Assembly: GCF_003013395.1 (NCBI RefSeq)
Contig: NZ_PXZM01000049.1
Coordinates: forward strand, 20,591-84,590
Length of the DNA: 64,000 nt
Origin: Brevibacillus fortis
Lineage (GTDB): Bacteria > Bacillota > Bacilli > Brevibacillales > Brevibacillaceae
Reading direction: 5' to 3'
Below, in pieces: positions 44,469-52,318 of the stretch. A program made the position numbers and the translations under genes. The notes under the pieces are model-generated. The model was not told the DNA's origin, ran no database searches, and saw nothing but the letters and a program-made list of their open reading frames with translations. The stretch's first letter is position 1; each line of letters begins with the position of its first letter.

Positions 44469-45470
44469 CTAAATGATTTGCTTATAGAATTTGATTTTGA
44501 ATGTTGTTCCTACACCAATCTGGCTTTCCATAAACACATCGGCGTTTTGACTTTGCAAGATTGTTTTAGACATGGCTAGTCCAATTCCAATACTATCCGC
44601 GCCAGCATTCTTCCCTTTATAAAATCGTTCAAAAATGTGTGGAGCATCTTCCGGGCTAATCCCACAGCCACTGTCGGCAATGACAATTTGTGTATACAAT
44701 GGTGTTTCCTCACACGAAATAGCAATACGTCCCCCGACCGGCGTATGCTCAATCCCGTTTTTAATTACGTTCAAAATGGCTTCTACCGTCCAGTTTTCAT
44801 CTCCATACACGAAAAGGTCTTCATTACAGGAATAAGAAAGCTCCTGATTTTTTAATTCCATGGGGACATGGAGTGGTTCTAATGCCTTGTTTATCATTTT
44901 TTTGACAGATACGAATTCCTTTTTGAAAATAACGCTCTGCACTTCGATTTTGGACAGCTTGAGCAATGAAGTCACGAGCCATTCAATACGCTTCAACTGA
45001 TTGATAATCTTGCCCAAAAACTCCTCCCGCTTGTCTTTTGGCAGACTAGGGTTGTTTAACAAATCAGCCATGACAAACATGGAGGTAAGTGGCGTTTTTA
45101 GTTGATGGGAGATGTTCGAAAGCGTATCTGCCAAGTATTGTTTGTCCTTTTTCAGAAGAGTAGACTGCTCGGACAACGTTAATGTGACTTTATAAATATC
45201 ATTTTTCAGAATGCTCAATTCACCCTCAACGTTATCCCTAATATCCATCGTGGGTTGGCCTGAATAGACAGAAGCCAAATAATAAGCGAGCTTACGGATG
45301 TCCTGATAACGTTTGCGGGTAAACAGGAAAAAACATGAAAGTAGCAGAAATACCATGGCAATCGCCACAATCCCCGCTTTCCAGTCGATTATCCAAAGAA
45401 TCGTGATCCCCATGATGGAAATAACCACGCTATACATACATAACTGCCGTATTTCTTTGTTTTTAAGCAT
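44469..45470 (-). CDS. Small two-TM sensor histidine kinase (intramembrane-sensing type)
   Basis: The 333-residue kinase has two closely spaced TM helices near residues 10-50 and almost no extracytoplasmic loop, then an H-box SNISHQLKTPLTS and ATPase boxes NVIKNGIEHTP, DSGCGISPED and GIGLAMSKTI. This intramembrane-sensing shape is known from BceS-type kinases that sense through an associated ABC transporter. ATG 45470 overlaps the regulator stop; GTG 45479 is possible. About 85 bp separate it from the ATPase gene. Confidence 0.9.
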   Translation of the reverse strand: MLKNKEIRQLCMYSVVISIMGITILWIIDWKAGIVAIAMVFLLLSCFFLFTRKRYQDIRKLAYYLASVYSGQPTMDIRDNVEGELSILKNDIYKVTLTLSEQSTLLKKDKQYLADTLSNISHQLKTPLTSMFVMADLLNNPSLPKDKREEFLGKIINQLKRIEWLVTSLLKLSKIEVQSVIFKKEFVSVKKMINKALEPLHVPMELKNQELSYSCNEDLFVYGDENWTVEAILNVIKNGIEHTPVGGRIAISCEETPLYTQIVIADSGCGISPEDAPHIFERFYKGKNAGADSIGIGLAMSKTILQSQNADVFMESQIGVGTTFKIKFYKQII

Positions 45471-46149
45471 GACTTCCACTCATTCGATAGCCAAGTCCGC
45501 GTACGGTTTCTATCACTTTGGGATTCTGGCTATCATCCTCCAACTTTTCTCGAAGCCGCTTAATGTAGACAGAAAGGGTATTGTCATTGATAAAGTTACC
45601 ATCTAGATCCCAAATGCCCTCTAACAACTGATTTCTGGACAGAACTTGCCCTCTATTATTTATGAATGCCAACAGTAAACGGTATTCTAAAGCAGTCAGC
45701 ATCACTTCCTCGGTTCCTTTGTACACTTTAGCCAGTTTTGTATTTACGACAACATTTCCAATCTTCACTTTGTCAGTCGGGTTGGGTTCTTTTTGGTAGT
45801 GCCTAAGGGATGACTTCATTCGGCTAATCAGCTCCCGAATACGAAACGGCTTTGTGATATAGTCGTCTGCTCCCATATCTAACCCCCGAACCACATTGAT
45901 TTCATCATCACACGCCGTCAAGAAGATGACAGGTGCCTCCTGATTTTCTTTTACATATTCGCAAATCTCATAGCCATTACCATCTGGCAAAGTTAGATCC
46001 AGTAAATAAATATCAAAACGTTGTTGCTTGATTGTTTCAATGGCAGTTTGTTTCCCTTCACAAAGAACGACTTCATAACCCTCACTGGAAAGCGAATAGT
46101 GCAAACCATCTGCAATGGTCTTGTCATCTTCTACTACTAAAACCTTCAA
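45463..46149 (-). CDS. OmpR-family response regulator of the ABC unit
   Basis: The 228-residue regulator has a receiver start KVLVVEDDKTIADGL, phospho-acceptor in YLLDLTLPDGNG, LTACDDE and ITKPF, and a winged helix (LTALEYRLLLAFINN, DNTLSVYIKRLREKL, RGLGYRM). The start is TTG 46149, because GGGGAGG lies 7 bp upstream and the receiver fold begins there; the 14-residue longer frame has no site. First gene of the four-gene unit. Confidence 0.9.
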   Translation of the reverse strand: MKVLVVEDDKTIADGLHYSLSSEGYEVVLCEGKQTAIETIKQQRFDIYLLDLTLPDGNGYEICEYVKENQEAPVIFLTACDDEINVVRGLDMGADDYITKPFRIRELISRMKSSLRHYQKEPNPTDKVKIGNVVVNTKLAKVYKGTEEVMLTALEYRLLLAFINNRGQVLSRNQLLEGIWDLDGNFINDNTLSVYIKRLREKLEDDSQNPKVIETVRGLGYRMSGSHA

Positions 46150-46261
46150 TGTTAATCCTCCCCGCGTTCTCACATCAGTCTTTGGTTTCAAAATATCTTA
46201 CGTTGATTGAACCATATTTTAGTAAGGAAAACCGTATATTCCTAGCTTAGGTAAGCTTCTG

Positions 46262-46504
46262 CTATAAATATTGTGCTAGTTTATTAATTAGCTTTACCAT
46301 TGAATCGAAGTTCTGTTCAACTTCTTTTACACTCTTCATTTCACTCGGACTTGGATATTGTTCCGGTGCCGTCTTACCGATCTCTGATACATAAGAGCGC
46401 AATTTTCCATCTGAAGAAATCTGGGCAGTAATAATATTGTTTGAATCAATTCCATTGACGACTGGTGACCTTCCGATGCGGAACTTCGGGATTGTGGAAT
46501 GCTC
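46262..46504 (-). pseudogene. 3' fragment of an unidentified gene
   Basis: An open minus-strand frame of about 80 codons without a start ends at TAG 46262. It encodes IPKFRIGRSPVVNGIDSNNI, then ..ITAQISSDGKLRSYVSE and EMKSVKEVEQNFDSMVKLIN, which look like a genuine C-terminal domain. Upstream the frame is closed and the sequence merges with a repeat at 46597-46648. I do not recognise the family. Confidence 0.5.
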
Positions 46505-46596
46505 TCAAATTCCATCTATCTGTGTAATATGAGGCAACCTTCTGTCGATAGTCGTGAGTAAAGATCAAGTCAAAGAGGCTGCATCTATTATATCTT

Positions 46597-46648
46597 CTTC
46601 TAAAGAAAAGGGGTGTCCCGCAGCCATTTGGCTTTTGGGACACCCCTT
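46597..46648. repeat. Hairpin repeat, copy A (possible insertion-element end)
   Basis: AAGGGGTGTCCC pairs with GGGACACCCCTT around GCAGCCATTTGGCTTTT. A diverged direct copy lies at 47766-47820 on the other side of the secreted hydrolase gene. It may also terminate that gene. GGGACACCCC hairpins with an embedded CAGCC..GGCT are typical of insertion-sequence ends. Confidence 0.6.
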
Positions 46649-46676
46649 AGTCTGTCGGTAAAGGTACGATTTCCTC

Positions 46677-47561
46677 TTATTCTCTACCTGCTTGAACCAG
46701 TTTTTCGGCAATCATCTTAGGTTCGGTATGCACAGTACTCATATGGTCACCTTCACCGACAATAAGGCGGTACGTGCCCAGATTGTTTGATTGCGCTGGA
46801 TACCATGGGAACGGAGCTGGAGGAAAGGCGATATCCTCCGTTAAGAACAGATAGCTCTTTGGAATTTCCAGACTGTAGAATTTCTTTAGGTCAAGCTTCT
46901 GAAACAAAGGTCCGGCCGGTTCAGTGGGAGCTTCTGCGTAAATTTTCTGAGCCTCCTCCAACGTAGCCCTATTCGCGAAGGTATCGCGGAACAGCGGAAA
47001 CGGTAACGTAATAGTATTATCGCCTGAAGTTTCTCTCAGCCCTTGAAAAGCCTGTTGTACAGGTGCTGGTAGCTGGTCAACCAAGCTCTCCCCGTCTTTC
47101 GGAACAAAAGCATCGAAGAAAACCAAACGATTAATTCGATCGGGAACCTGTTCGGCTACCTTGGCGATAATGGTCCCACCGAAGCTATGACCAACTAGGA
47201 CAACATCATGCAGGTTGTTATTTTTAATGTAGTTAACCACCGATTGCGTAATTTCATTATGAGTTACATTCGGATCGATCTTGGCTCCATGACCTGCGTA
47301 TTCTGGGGCATATACGGTATGTCCCTCTTTTCGGAGCGATTTAGCCGTATCATCCCAGAAACTTGCGTCAGCCCAAGCGCCGTGAATCAATACAAAAGTC
47401 ATTTTCTTCTGTGATTTATTTGTGGATTGGGAATTTTCAACCTTGGATGTAGCAGCTTGTGCTGTTTGTGTAGTGCCACTTCCGAACTGTGCATTAAGAA
47501 CTAACTGGGTACCTAGTAAAAGAGCAATTGCACAAATACCTTTAGATACTGTCATTTTCAT
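46677..47561 (-). CDS. Secreted alpha/beta hydrolase (hydroxynitrile-lyase/esterase-like)
   Basis: The 294-residue protein has a signal peptide (about 1-36, ..ALLLGTQLVLNAQ..AQAA) and a Thr/Ser/Asn-rich linker. The compact hydrolase domain has LIHGAWADASFWDD, nucleophile Ser in VGHSFGGTI, and a base His in GEGDHMSTVH. Cytosolic relatives act on salicylate esters or small esters; the secreted form here is of unknown substrate. The two flanking hairpin repeats suggest it arrived or was rearranged with mobile DNA. Confidence 0.85.
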   Translation of the reverse strand: MKMTVSKGICAIALLLGTQLVLNAQFGSGTTQTAQAATSKVENSQSTNKSQKKMTFVLIHGAWADASFWDDTAKSLRKEGHTVYAPEYAGHGAKIDPNVTHNEITQSVVNYIKNNNLHDVVLVGHSFGGTIIAKVAEQVPDRINRLVFFDAFVPKDGESLVDQLPAPVQQAFQGLRETSGDNTITLPFPLFRDTFANRATLEEAQKIYAEAPTEPAGPLFQKLDLKKFYSLEIPKSYLFLTEDIAFPPAPFPWYPAQSNNLGTYRLIVGEGDHMSTVHTEPKMIAEKLVQAGRE

Positions 47562-47689
47562 GGATGAAAAACCCCCTCATAATTTTTTCTGAATCTCCGT
47601 GGAGACCACGTCCCGTTATTAGAAGAGGAAGCAAAACTATTCCACACCCGATCTCATCCTCCAATCCGTGTGTTAGAGTGAGCTTCCGA

Positions 47690-47740
47690 GATTGATAGTA
47701 ACAAAGATGGAACCTCGGCTCCGTAACTTCATCACCAAGT
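47690..47740. repeat. Inverted repeat, left copy, flanking the Crp-family gene
   Basis: The 22 bases at 47719-47740 (starting CTCCGTAACTTCATCAC) match the reverse complement of 48668-48689 at 21 positions. Similarity continues outward over GATNNTAACAAAG to about 47690. Confidence 0.75.
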
Positions 47741-47765
47741 TCTTCCCCTTTCTATTCCCATCTTG

Positions 47766-47820
47766 CTCTAAAGCAAAGGGGCGCCCTCAGCCATTTTGTA
47801 CGGCTATTGGGACACCCCTG
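47766..47820. repeat. Hairpin repeat, copy B
   Basis: A diverged direct copy of 46597-46648, sharing CTAAAG-AAAGGGG, CAGCCATTT, GGCT and TTGGGACACCCCT. Lies in the 370-bp gap between the secreted hydrolase and the Crp-family gene. Confidence 0.6.
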
Positions 47821-47933
47821 AATCAATTTGTTTACGAAGTGAATCTAGATCGGCAGCTTATTCAATTTTAAAGCTACACCCTTCTGCTGTAGAATATATA
47901 AGACAACAATGCAAAGGAAGGTGAACCAAAAGC

Positions 47934-48596
47934 ATGCAGACTCAACAGATTGAGGATGTGATTACGCTCTTCCCGAGTCTTGCTGATATTTCCCCGCAAG
48001 ATTGGCAAGAGGAGGGAATATCCATCGTTTCGCTGCCCGTTAACTATATCATTCATGAAGGTGAGTTTCTGAAGAATGCGGCTTTAGTACTGGAAGGGAC
48101 TATTCGCATGTACAAGCTGAGCGGTAGCGGGCGAGAAGTCACCTTATACCGCATCCACGATGGCCAGTGTTGTCCACTGATGGCTTCGAGCATTTTGGAA
48201 GAAACCGAGTATGAAGCGTCAGCATGCGTTGAGAAGCCAACAACAGTTCTGTTTATTCCAGTCCCTATTTTTCAAAGATGGATGGACAACTATAAAAGCT
48301 TTCGACAGTATATTTTCAAAACGTTTGCTGGTCGTCTAATCATAATGTCTAATCTGATAGATAGCATGTTCTTTAAGTCAATTAGAAGCCGGATTTCCGC
48401 ATATTTACTTGTCATGACCAATGCCGACAACGATTCGCTCGCCATTACACATGACAATCTGTCGATTGAGCTGGGTACAGCCCGCGAAGTCATCAGTCGG
48501 ACATTGAAAGCAATGGAAAAAGAAGGACTGCTGCGTTTGACGCGTGGGCAGATCACTCATATACAACGTCGACAGCTGTTAGAGTTGCTCGAATAG
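47934..48596 (+). CDS. Crp/Fnr-family transcriptional regulator
   Basis: The 220-residue regulator has a cyclic-nucleotide-binding-like beta roll (about 30-130, YIIHEGEFLKNAALVLEGTI) without the cAMP phosphate-binding RESA pattern. The C-terminal helix-turn-helix is LAITHDNLSIELGTAREVIS, then RTLKAMEKEGLL. Two cysteines in DGQCCPLM may be redox-relevant, but there is no FNR four-cysteine cluster. The gene lies inside a pair of 22-bp inverted repeats. Confidence 0.88.
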   Translation: MQTQQIEDVITLFPSLADISPQDWQEEGISIVSLPVNYIIHEGEFLKNAALVLEGTIRMYKLSGSGREVTLYRIHDGQCCPLMASSILEETEYEASACVEKPTTVLFIPVPIFQRWMDNYKSFRQYIFKTFAGRLIIMSNLIDSMFFKSIRSRISAYLLVMTNADNDSLAITHDNLSIELGTAREVISRTLKAMEKEGLLRLTRGQITHIQRRQLLELLE

Positions 48597-48621
48597 CTAC
48601 TAGTTCGAATACACCGCAGGC

Positions 48622-48647
48622 TGGGGAGAATATCCCCGGTTTTTTTG
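48622..48647 (+). terminator. Terminator of the Crp-family gene
   Basis: TGGGGA GAATA TCCCCG followed by TTTTTTT. Confidence 0.85.
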
Positions 48648-48667
48648 TTTTGCAGCAAAGAGATACG

Positions 48668-48722
48668 ACTTCGTGATGAAGTTACGGAGCAGCTAATCTT
48701 TGCTTTGTTAATATCGATATCA
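48668..48722. repeat. Inverted repeat, right copy, flanking the Crp-family gene
   Basis: Partner of 47690-47740; the core 22 bp differ at one position. Confidence 0.75.
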
Positions 48723-48756
48723 GATCATCTACATACACAAAGGGGAGGTTGAAGCT

Positions 48757-48789
48757 ATGAAAAACGAGACACGGCCGACGCCAGCTTGA
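48757..48789 (+). other. Ten-codon open frame with strong ribosome binding site ahead of dps
   Basis: AAGGGGAGG (48740-48748) lies 8 bp ahead of ATG 48757, which encodes MKNETRPTPA and a stop. In the dps frame the following sequence stays open up to the dps start (QLEQDINRDNLLEEGVH). It may be the broken front of a longer gene or a leader; undecided. Confidence 0.35.
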
Positions 48790-48832
48790 ACAGGATATAA
48801 ATAGAGACAATTTACTTGAAGAGGGTGTTCAT

Positions 48833-49255
48833 ATGAATCTAACCGATATTCTCAATCAACAAATTGCTAATTGGACAGTTTTATACTATAAATTCCACAA
48901 CTACCATTGGTATGTAAAAGGTCCGCAATTTTTTACACTTCATACTACATTCGAGGAACTTTACAAAGAAGCTGCTCTTCACATTGATGAATTAGCCGAA
49001 AGAACGTTGGCATTAGGTGGAGAACCTGTTGCAACCATGACTCAATGCTTAGCGTTAGCTTCCGTACAAGAAGCCTCTGGTAATGAAACGGCTGAACAAA
49101 TGGTTCAAGCAACGGTCCATGATTTTAATAAAATGATAGGCGAATTGAAAATTGCTGAAGTCGTTACTGATGAAATTACTGGAGATATGTTTTTGGCAAT
49201 TCGTTCAAACTTAGAGAAACAACTTTGGATGTTACATTCATTTTTAGGAAAATAA
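48833..49255 (+). CDS. dps: Dps-family ferritin-like DNA-protection protein
   Basis: The 140-residue four-helix protein has the Dps ferroxidase residues in KFHNYHWYVKGPQFFTLHTT and FEELYKEAALHIDELAERTL. Dps dodecamers oxidise Fe2+ with peroxide and store the iron. The family also includes B. subtilis MrgA, which is slightly longer. AGAGGGTG precedes ATG 48833. No clear PerR box was seen in the short upstream region. Confidence 0.92.
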   Translation: MNLTDILNQQIANWTVLYYKFHNYHWYVKGPQFFTLHTTFEELYKEAALHIDELAERTLALGGEPVATMTQCLALASVQEASGNETAEQMVQATVHDFNKMIGELKIAEVVTDEITGDMFLAIRSNLEKQLWMLHSFLGK

Positions 49256-49346
49256 TCTACTGGTAGAAGTATGCATTACTAGATGACGCTTCTTATTACC
49301 TTCAGTGCATCCTGCTCATACACAACAACAATGAGGAGCGATTCAA

Positions 49347-49592
49347 ATGCAAATGCTTAGAATCGAAGCTGCAACAGAGCAGGAAAAGGAAATCCTATCC
49401 ACTGTAATTTTTCGGATTCTACAATTTCTTTCTCTGAAGTGGAGGCGGGAAGGGAATCAAATCAGGTATTTCATCCTAGATTCCCAAAAAGAAGAAATTG
49501 AGAAAATTATCAATGCCATGAACGAACAGTTTGGAATCGGTCTTGTTTGCCGATTCGAATCAATTCCTGATGGCGAGGGTTTTCCATATTAA
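49347..49592 (+). CDS. Conserved hypothetical 81-residue protein
   Basis: Small soluble alpha/beta protein (LRIEAATEQEKEILSTVIFR, RYFILDSQKEEIEKIINAMN). No motif or family recognised. AGGAGC lies 8 bp upstream of ATG 49347. It follows dps by 90 bp in the same direction and could be cotranscribed. Confidence 0.65.
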   Translation: MQMLRIEAATEQEKEILSTVIFRILQFLSLKWRREGNQIRYFILDSQKEEIEKIINAMNEQFGIGLVCRFESIPDGEGFPY

Positions 49593-49940
49593 TTGGAACC
49601 CAGTCATGAACGTTATTATAAATTTACTACGATTTCTAATCTCTGACCTCCGTAGAATTATATCAGGATTGCCATAACACAACCGGATATTGAGTCGGGA
49701 AAGTTTCCTTTATAACTTTATTGTTAGAGATCTATCTTGGAACAATAGTTTATTGCTCAGAACAATACTTTGTTGAAATGAATCAGCCCCAGACATGACC
49801 AATACGATTGGCACACTGGGGCTCTAGCTGTTCAATCCGTAAGGAAGTAATACGTCTATTGTTTAGTGATTATAAAGTATTAGACCGACACTCCTTATCT
49901 ATCAAGGAACCTGTTAGTTTAATACTTCTTAAGGCACTCC
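49593..49940. other. Gene-free gap
   Basis: About 350 bp of AT-rich DNA. Only one structure stands out: AGCCCCAG (49786-49793) pairing with CTGGGGCT (49816-49823) across a 22-nt loop, without a T-run. No gene remnant was recognised. Confidence 0.4.
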
Positions 49941-51221
49941 TTAGCTCTTTATAGACACATCTTTTTCCAATGTTAATTCATGAAATGATTTCACGCGTAG
50001 TTGTAAAAATGGGGTGAACAATAATGTACAAGCCGAAGCTAACAATCCAATGCTACCCGCAAATAAAGCGAACCGTAAACCCATTGCCCCCCCTATCATC
50101 CCTCCAATTAACGAACCAAGCGGTAAAGAACCCCACGAGATAAATCGAAATGTAGCATTCACGCGACCTTGCAGGGCATCGGGTACAATTACTTGACGTA
50201 AACTGATGGTACTAATGCTAAACATTGAGACACCCATTCCGAAAAGAAGCTGTCCGAGCATCATAATCAACGCAATACTTAATTCGGATCCTACTGCTAA
50301 TGGAGCAAGCAAACCGCCACTTGCTGCGATCGTAGCGGAACCCACAATTGTTGGACCTACTCCAAAACGACGTACAGCCCTTTGGGCAAGCAGAGAGCCA
50401 AATAGGTACCCTATTCCTAGCGTTCCATAAATGATGCCAAGAATGCTCGCACTGATTTTGAGTTCTTGCGATGCATATAGAACATAAACACTAAAAATAA
50501 CATTCCAGGAAAGGTTAAAGACTGTTGAGCAGCGCACTACTCCCCACAGCAACGGTTTTGTGTAAACCGTATGCAGCCCTTCTTTAATTTCCAGCCACAT
50601 GTTTTTTTGTTTTTTCGCATCTGCCACGACTGTCTCCAACTTGCGAATCCGGGCTATGTACACAGCGGATACAAAAAAGGATACCGACGTGAACAATATT
50701 GCAAAAGGAGCGGTGATTAACTGTTCCAGTCCACCTGATAAACCCGGCCCAGCAATTTGTGCGGTAGATTTACTTGTCTCTAGTTTGCTATTCCCTTCAA
50801 CAAGCTGCTCCTTGCTCACAATGGAAGGCAAAAAGGATGTATAGGCAACATCAAAAAAGACAGTACAGATACCCACTATGAAGGCTACCAAATATAGAAC
50901 TGTCATATTCAGGAATCCAGTTAAGGCTGTCAGCGGCACAATGAGCAGTAATGCACCCCTGAAAAAGTTAGCGGCGACAAGAATTGGTCGCCGGGGAAAT
51001 CTGTCTATCCATACACCAGCAAGCAAACCGAAAATGATAAATGGCGCATACTCGGCAAAACCAAGCAACCCCATCTGCATGGGACTGGCCCCTAAATAGA
51101 GAGCTGCGATTAATGGCATTCCTAATAATGCAACCTGAGTCCCAAACTGTGATGCAGTTTGCCCAATCCAGAGCCTGCGAAAATCTGTGTTAGTTAACAA
51201 TCCTTCCACCTTGTTACTCAT
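49941..51221 (-). CDS. MFS transporter of the macrolide/enterobactin-efflux-like group
   Basis: The 426-residue protein has 12 TM helices. FRRLWIGQTASQFGTQVALLG at the start and GVWIDRFPRRPILVAANFFR (loop 2-3) are typical of the MFS_3 / Mef-like group that exports antibiotics or siderophores. The substrate is unknown. ATG 51221 is preferred over 51245 because GGGGGAAC is placed for it. Monocistronic. Confidence 0.87.
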   Translation of the reverse strand: MSNKVEGLLTNTDFRRLWIGQTASQFGTQVALLGMPLIAALYLGASPMQMGLLGFAEYAPFIIFGLLAGVWIDRFPRRPILVAANFFRGALLLIVPLTALTGFLNMTVLYLVAFIVGICTVFFDVAYTSFLPSIVSKEQLVEGNSKLETSKSTAQIAGPGLSGGLEQLITAPFAILFTSVSFFVSAVYIARIRKLETVVADAKKQKNMWLEIKEGLHTVYTKPLLWGVVRCSTVFNLSWNVIFSVYVLYASQELKISASILGIIYGTLGIGYLFGSLLAQRAVRRFGVGPTIVGSATIAASGGLLAPLAVGSELSIALIMMLGQLLFGMGVSMFSISTISLRQVIVPDALQGRVNATFRFISWGSLPLGSLIGGMIGGAMGLRFALFAGSIGLLASACTLLFTPFLQLRVKSFHELTLEKDVSIKS

Positions 51222-51763
51222 GTCCGTTCCCCCATTTTTCGTCACAACTAATTGCCATTTTTAGTATAGGGGAACTTACGTTTCAAGATCTTGCGCATTC
51301 ATTATCGCAAATGTTGGATGATTGATACGTGTCAGAACGTCAAAATAAAGACCCACATCATTGCAAATTACTATCGTTCTTTTGGTGTCTGCCACCTTCG
51401 TTCACTCACCTGTTCCCAATGACAATATATCAATCCTGTAAGTCATCCAAAGTAATATGAGCGTGTTTAGAGCAAAATACATACCTACATTAATCGCGGC
51501 GATCACCGGCTTGTTCGTCGCTTCGATCTCGTTTCATAGCGTCTGGCAGGCCTCTGCCATGGCCAAAGTTTATTATTCGTCTCCCAGCGCGGACGCAAAT
51601 CATCAAAAATATTGCATTATTCAGACTTCATCATCTGTTGGGACATTTTTTTACTATTTTTCGTATTAGTAGTGTCAAAATGTAACAGACAATCATGGCT
51701 CATTACGTTTGTCAAGAAAAGGACGGGCTGCGCAACAGTCCTTTTTGCATAGGGGGAACAAAG

Positions 51764-52318
51764 ATGGAGGAAGATCAAGTGATCATCGCGCAAGTCTTGC
51801 AAGGAAACAAAGAAGCCTACGCCGAGATCATTAGCAGATACCACGGAAAAGTCATTTCCGTTCTTCGCAAGATGCAGGGACATACGTCAAACGAACAAGA
51901 TACCGTGCAAGAAATATTCATTAAAACCTATTACCTACTACCCAATTACAAACCGACATACACTTTTTCTGCATGGTTGTACCGGATTGCAGCTAACTAC
52001 TGTGTGGACGAGCTGCGGAGGCGCATAAGGGCCCCAGAGCTGACGCATGATCACATAGAGGCCGTAGATCACGATACCCCGGAAACTTCCTTATTGAAAA
52101 AAGAAGAGCAGTTGTTCCTTAAAGAGCAAATGATGTCAGTAGAAGAAAAGTATCGGGTCGTCCTTGAGTTGCGTTACCTCGAACATTTCAGCTGTGAAGA
52201 GATTGGAGAAAAGCTAGACATTCCATCGAGTACAGTACGGACACGCCTATCTCGGGGAAAAGACAAGCTTAGAACCTCTATTAGTCGTACTGGACGAAGG
52301 AGTGATTTTGGTAAATGA
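51764..52318 (+). CDS. ECF-type sigma factor
   Basis: The 184-residue sigma-70 has a region 2 (EDQVIIAQVLQGNKEAYAEI, ISRYHGKVISVLRKMQG, YTFSAWLYRIAANYCVDELR) and a region 4 (LELRYLEHFSCEEIGEKLDI, PSSTVRTRLSRGKDKLR). ATG 51764 has GGGGGAAC upstream; the longer frame adds 23 unsupported residues. It overlaps the next gene by ATGA, the usual layout of an ECF sigma with its anti-sigma. Upstream 540 bp holds no convincing gene. Confidence 0.9.
   Translation: MEEDQVIIAQVLQGNKEAYAEIISRYHGKVISVLRKMQGHTSNEQDTVQEIFIKTYYLLPNYKPTYTFSAWLYRIAANYCVDELRRRIRAPELTHDHIEAVDHDTPETSLLKKEEQLFLKEQMMSVEEKYRVVLELRYLEHFSCEEIGEKLDIPSSTVRTRLSRGKDKLRTSISRTGRRSDFGK

Noticed and set aside
46446..46643. A 65-codon minus-strand frame overlapping the hairpin repeat
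   Set aside because: Crosses the repeat and the gene fragment in a different frame; no start context.
51457..51669. A 70-codon plus-strand frame with a hydrophobic N-terminus ahead of the ECF sigma gene
   Set aside because: No ribosome binding site, no recognisable motif and a low-complexity end; it may be chance. Not listed as a gene.
51681..51709. TGTAAC followed by CGTT as an autoregulatory ECF promoter of the second sigma gene
   Set aside because: The spacer is 19 bp; ECF promoters need about 16, so I did not call it.
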